Origin: Nitrososphaeraceae archaeon
GTDB lineage: Archaea; Thermoproteota; Nitrososphaeria; Nitrososphaerales; Nitrosopumilaceae
Assembly (NCBI GenBank): GCA_025922755.1
Contig: JAICHE010000079.1
Location: 1 to 6,047, forward strand
Direction of reading: 5' to 3'
DNA: 6,047 nucleotides
Part shown: positions 5,141-6,047 of the stretch, piece by piece
How positions within the stretch are numbered: position 1 is the first letter of the stretch
Layout: each line of letters begins with the position of its first letter
Notes under the pieces: generated by a model
The model's database searches: none
Seen by the model: only the letters and a program-made list of their open reading frames with translations
Told to the model about the DNA's origin: nothing
Translations under genes and position numbers: made by a program

Positions 5141-5817
5141 ACTAAAAAATTCAATCCATATCCGATCAAATATGCAACAATAGCTGCAATTCCACCAATA
5201 ATTAGGGTGTAAATACCTGATCTCATTTTGGATTTTTTTACAATTTTCCCCTTGACTACTCCAACTATGAAAAAAGCAGATACAACAAAAATTATGGAAT
5301 AAAAAAACGCTTCAGAATTAGGATCAACTCCTATTGCCATAAACACCATAAAAGGAATTAAGGGAATTAATCCAATCAAATTAAACCCAACAAAAGTACT
5401 AATCGAACTGTCTAGGGGTGCTTTTTCATCTTCTATTAGTCCCAACTCTTCTTTCATCATTGTGTCTACCCAAACCTTTCGTCTGGAAGTAATTATTCGA
5501 ACAATTTCTTCTAGTAATTCATCTTTGAATCCTTTCTTACTGTAAATGTCTCTAATCTCTTCTTTTTCTTGTTCTTCTAGATTATCGATTTCCCACTCTT
5601 CTTGCTTTCTTTTCATTTCGATATACTCATTGCGAGTCTTTGAAGCTTGGTAGTTGGCAGCTGCCATGGAGAATCCATCTGCAAATAAATTTGCAAATCC
5701 CAATATCAAAATTATCCCAGGGGATAAAGATGCTCCAACTACACCTGCAACAATTGCAAAAGTAGTAACTGCCCCATCAATAGAACCATAAATAAAATCA
5801 TCAAAATGCCAATTCAT
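5137..5817 (-). CDS. VIT1/CCC1-family Fe/Mn transporter
   Basis: This 226-residue membrane protein belongs to the vacuolar iron transporter family, whose members export or sequester Fe2+ or Mn2+, usually by proton antiport. The first helix carries YGSIDGAVTTFAIVAGVVGA (10-29) with the family DG at 14-15. Helix two carries GFANLFADGFSMAAANY (40-56). A long Glu-rich cytoplasmic segment follows (about 60-132, with E64, E67, E73-E76, E81-E87, E100, E103 and E104), as in the metal-binding domain of VIT1. Three more hydrophobic helices lie at about 139-161, 171-188 and 201-225. In many homologues helix two ends GEY; here it is ANY, so that Glu is Asn55. The ATG at 5817 is fixed by an in-frame TGA four codons upstream. 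The stop overlaps that of mdh by four bases, convergently. The likely role is detoxification of iron or manganese; the metal is not certain. Confidence 0.9.
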   Translation of the reverse strand: MNWHFDDFIYGSIDGAVTTFAIVAGVVGASLSPGIILILGFANLFADGFSMAAANYQASKTRNEYIEMKRKQEEWEIDNLEEQEKEEIRDIYSKKGFKDELLEEIVRIITSRRKVWVDTMMKEELGLIEDEKAPLDSSISTFVGFNLIGLIPLIPFMVFMAIGVDPNSEAFFYSIIFVVSAFFIVGVVKGKIVKKSKMRSGIYTLIIGGIAAIVAYLIGYGLNFLV

Positions 5818-5840
5818 ATGTAAATTTCAGAACTTTTCAT

Positions 5841-5849
5841 TCTTTAATG
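5841..5849 (-). promoter_or_regulatory. TATA-like box for the VIT1-type gene
   Basis: CATTAAAGA on the minus strand is centred about 28 nt upstream of the ATG at 5817, in the 47-bp gap after the preceding CBS gene. The spacing fits a leaderless start, but co-transcription with the CBS gene is equally possible. Confidence 0.3.
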
Positions 5850-5864
5850 TATTTTCAATGCTTT

Positions 5865-6047
5865 TCAATTCGCAATCGCTTTAGTGATATCTGTTTTACT
5901 GATAATTCCTGCAATAGAATCATTCCCATCAAGAACTACCAGACCACTAACATTATTTTCAAGAATTAATTTACATGCACTTGATAAGTCTTCATTAAAT
6001 TTTATTGAAAAAATACCTTTAGTCATAACTTCTCTGGCAAGAGAAAT
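5865..6047 (-). CDS. CBS-domain protein, C-terminal fragment at window edge
   Basis: I translated 60 open codons ending in TGA at 5865-5867; the N-terminus lies outside the window. The fragment is one almost complete CBS domain: AREVMTKGIFSI (4-15), a helix with LSSACKLILENNVSG (21-35), core strand LVVLD (36-40) and the ligand-site segment GIISKTDI (47-54) with the ribose-contacting Asp (D53). The protein ends six residues later, so this is the last domain of a CBS protein, most likely of a pair or more. It has no recognisable sequence identity block with the four-CBS protein beyond family motifs. It lies 47 bp upstream of the VIT1-type transporter on the same strand, so the two may share a transcript. 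That would make a ligand-sensing role for the transporter conceivable, though this is inference only. Confidence 0.85.
   Translation of the reverse strand: MSLAREVMTKGIFSIKFNEDLSSACKLILENNVSGLVVLDGNDSIAGIISKTDITKAIAN

Noticed and set aside
1..6047. Mobile element, phage, CRISPR or toxin-antitoxin content
   Set aside because: No repeat arrays, transposase or integrase motifs, tRNA-linked att sites or small paired toxin-like genes are visible; the genes and base composition look like ordinary chromosome.

Overview
The window looks like core chromosome of an AT-rich ammonia-oxidising archaeon of the Nitrosopumilus type (Nitrososphaerota, formerly Thaumarchaeota). The grounds are mixed. Seen in the sequence: low GC, start codons preceded by TATA-like boxes at about 24-29 nt instead of Shine-Dalgarno sites, and a secreted cupredoxin with an N-terminal 'PEWIKNTALWYGQG'-type segment. 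Known of the lineage: many small CBS-domain and universal-stress proteins, and copper proteins in place of haem proteins. No rRNA, tRNA, CRISPR array, insertion sequence, integrase or att-like repeat is visible, so nothing marks this as a mobile island.

Layout. 1-1432 (minus strand): an apparent two-gene operon, a YjbQ/UPF0047 protein followed after 2 bp by an APC-family amino-acid permease whose C-terminus lies beyond the window. 1433-1497: a 65-bp divergent promoter region. 1498-1737 (plus): a small protein with two membrane segments, not recognised. 1743-2273 (minus): a secreted type-1-copper-like protein, convergent with the small gene. 2274-2395: a very AT-rich spacer. 2396-3244 (minus): a protein of four CBS domains. 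3326-3658 (minus): a winged-helix regulator. 3659-3786: a 128-bp divergent promoter region containing an 8-bp inverted repeat that brackets the regulator's promoter. 3787-5140 (plus): a universal stress protein and a malate/lactate-dehydrogenase-type enzyme, 16 bp apart and probably one transcript. 5137-5817 (minus): a VIT1/CCC1-type metal transporter whose stop codon overlaps that of the dehydrogenase. 5865-6047 (minus): the C-terminal end of another CBS-domain protein.

How the genes may work together is mostly inference. Two CBS proteins and one USP are candidate adenine-nucleotide sensors. They lie close to a regulator, a central-carbon dehydrogenase, a metal transporter and a copper protein, which would suit energy, redox and metal housekeeping.

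I do not see a convincing undescribed multi-gene system. The points most worth a second look are local: the dehydrogenase appears to use a CTG start and has an unusual substrate loop and cofactor-binding position; the cupredoxin has Arg where the axial Met is expected; the USP has a degenerate nucleotide loop; and the regulator/USP promoter region has an operator-like repeat.
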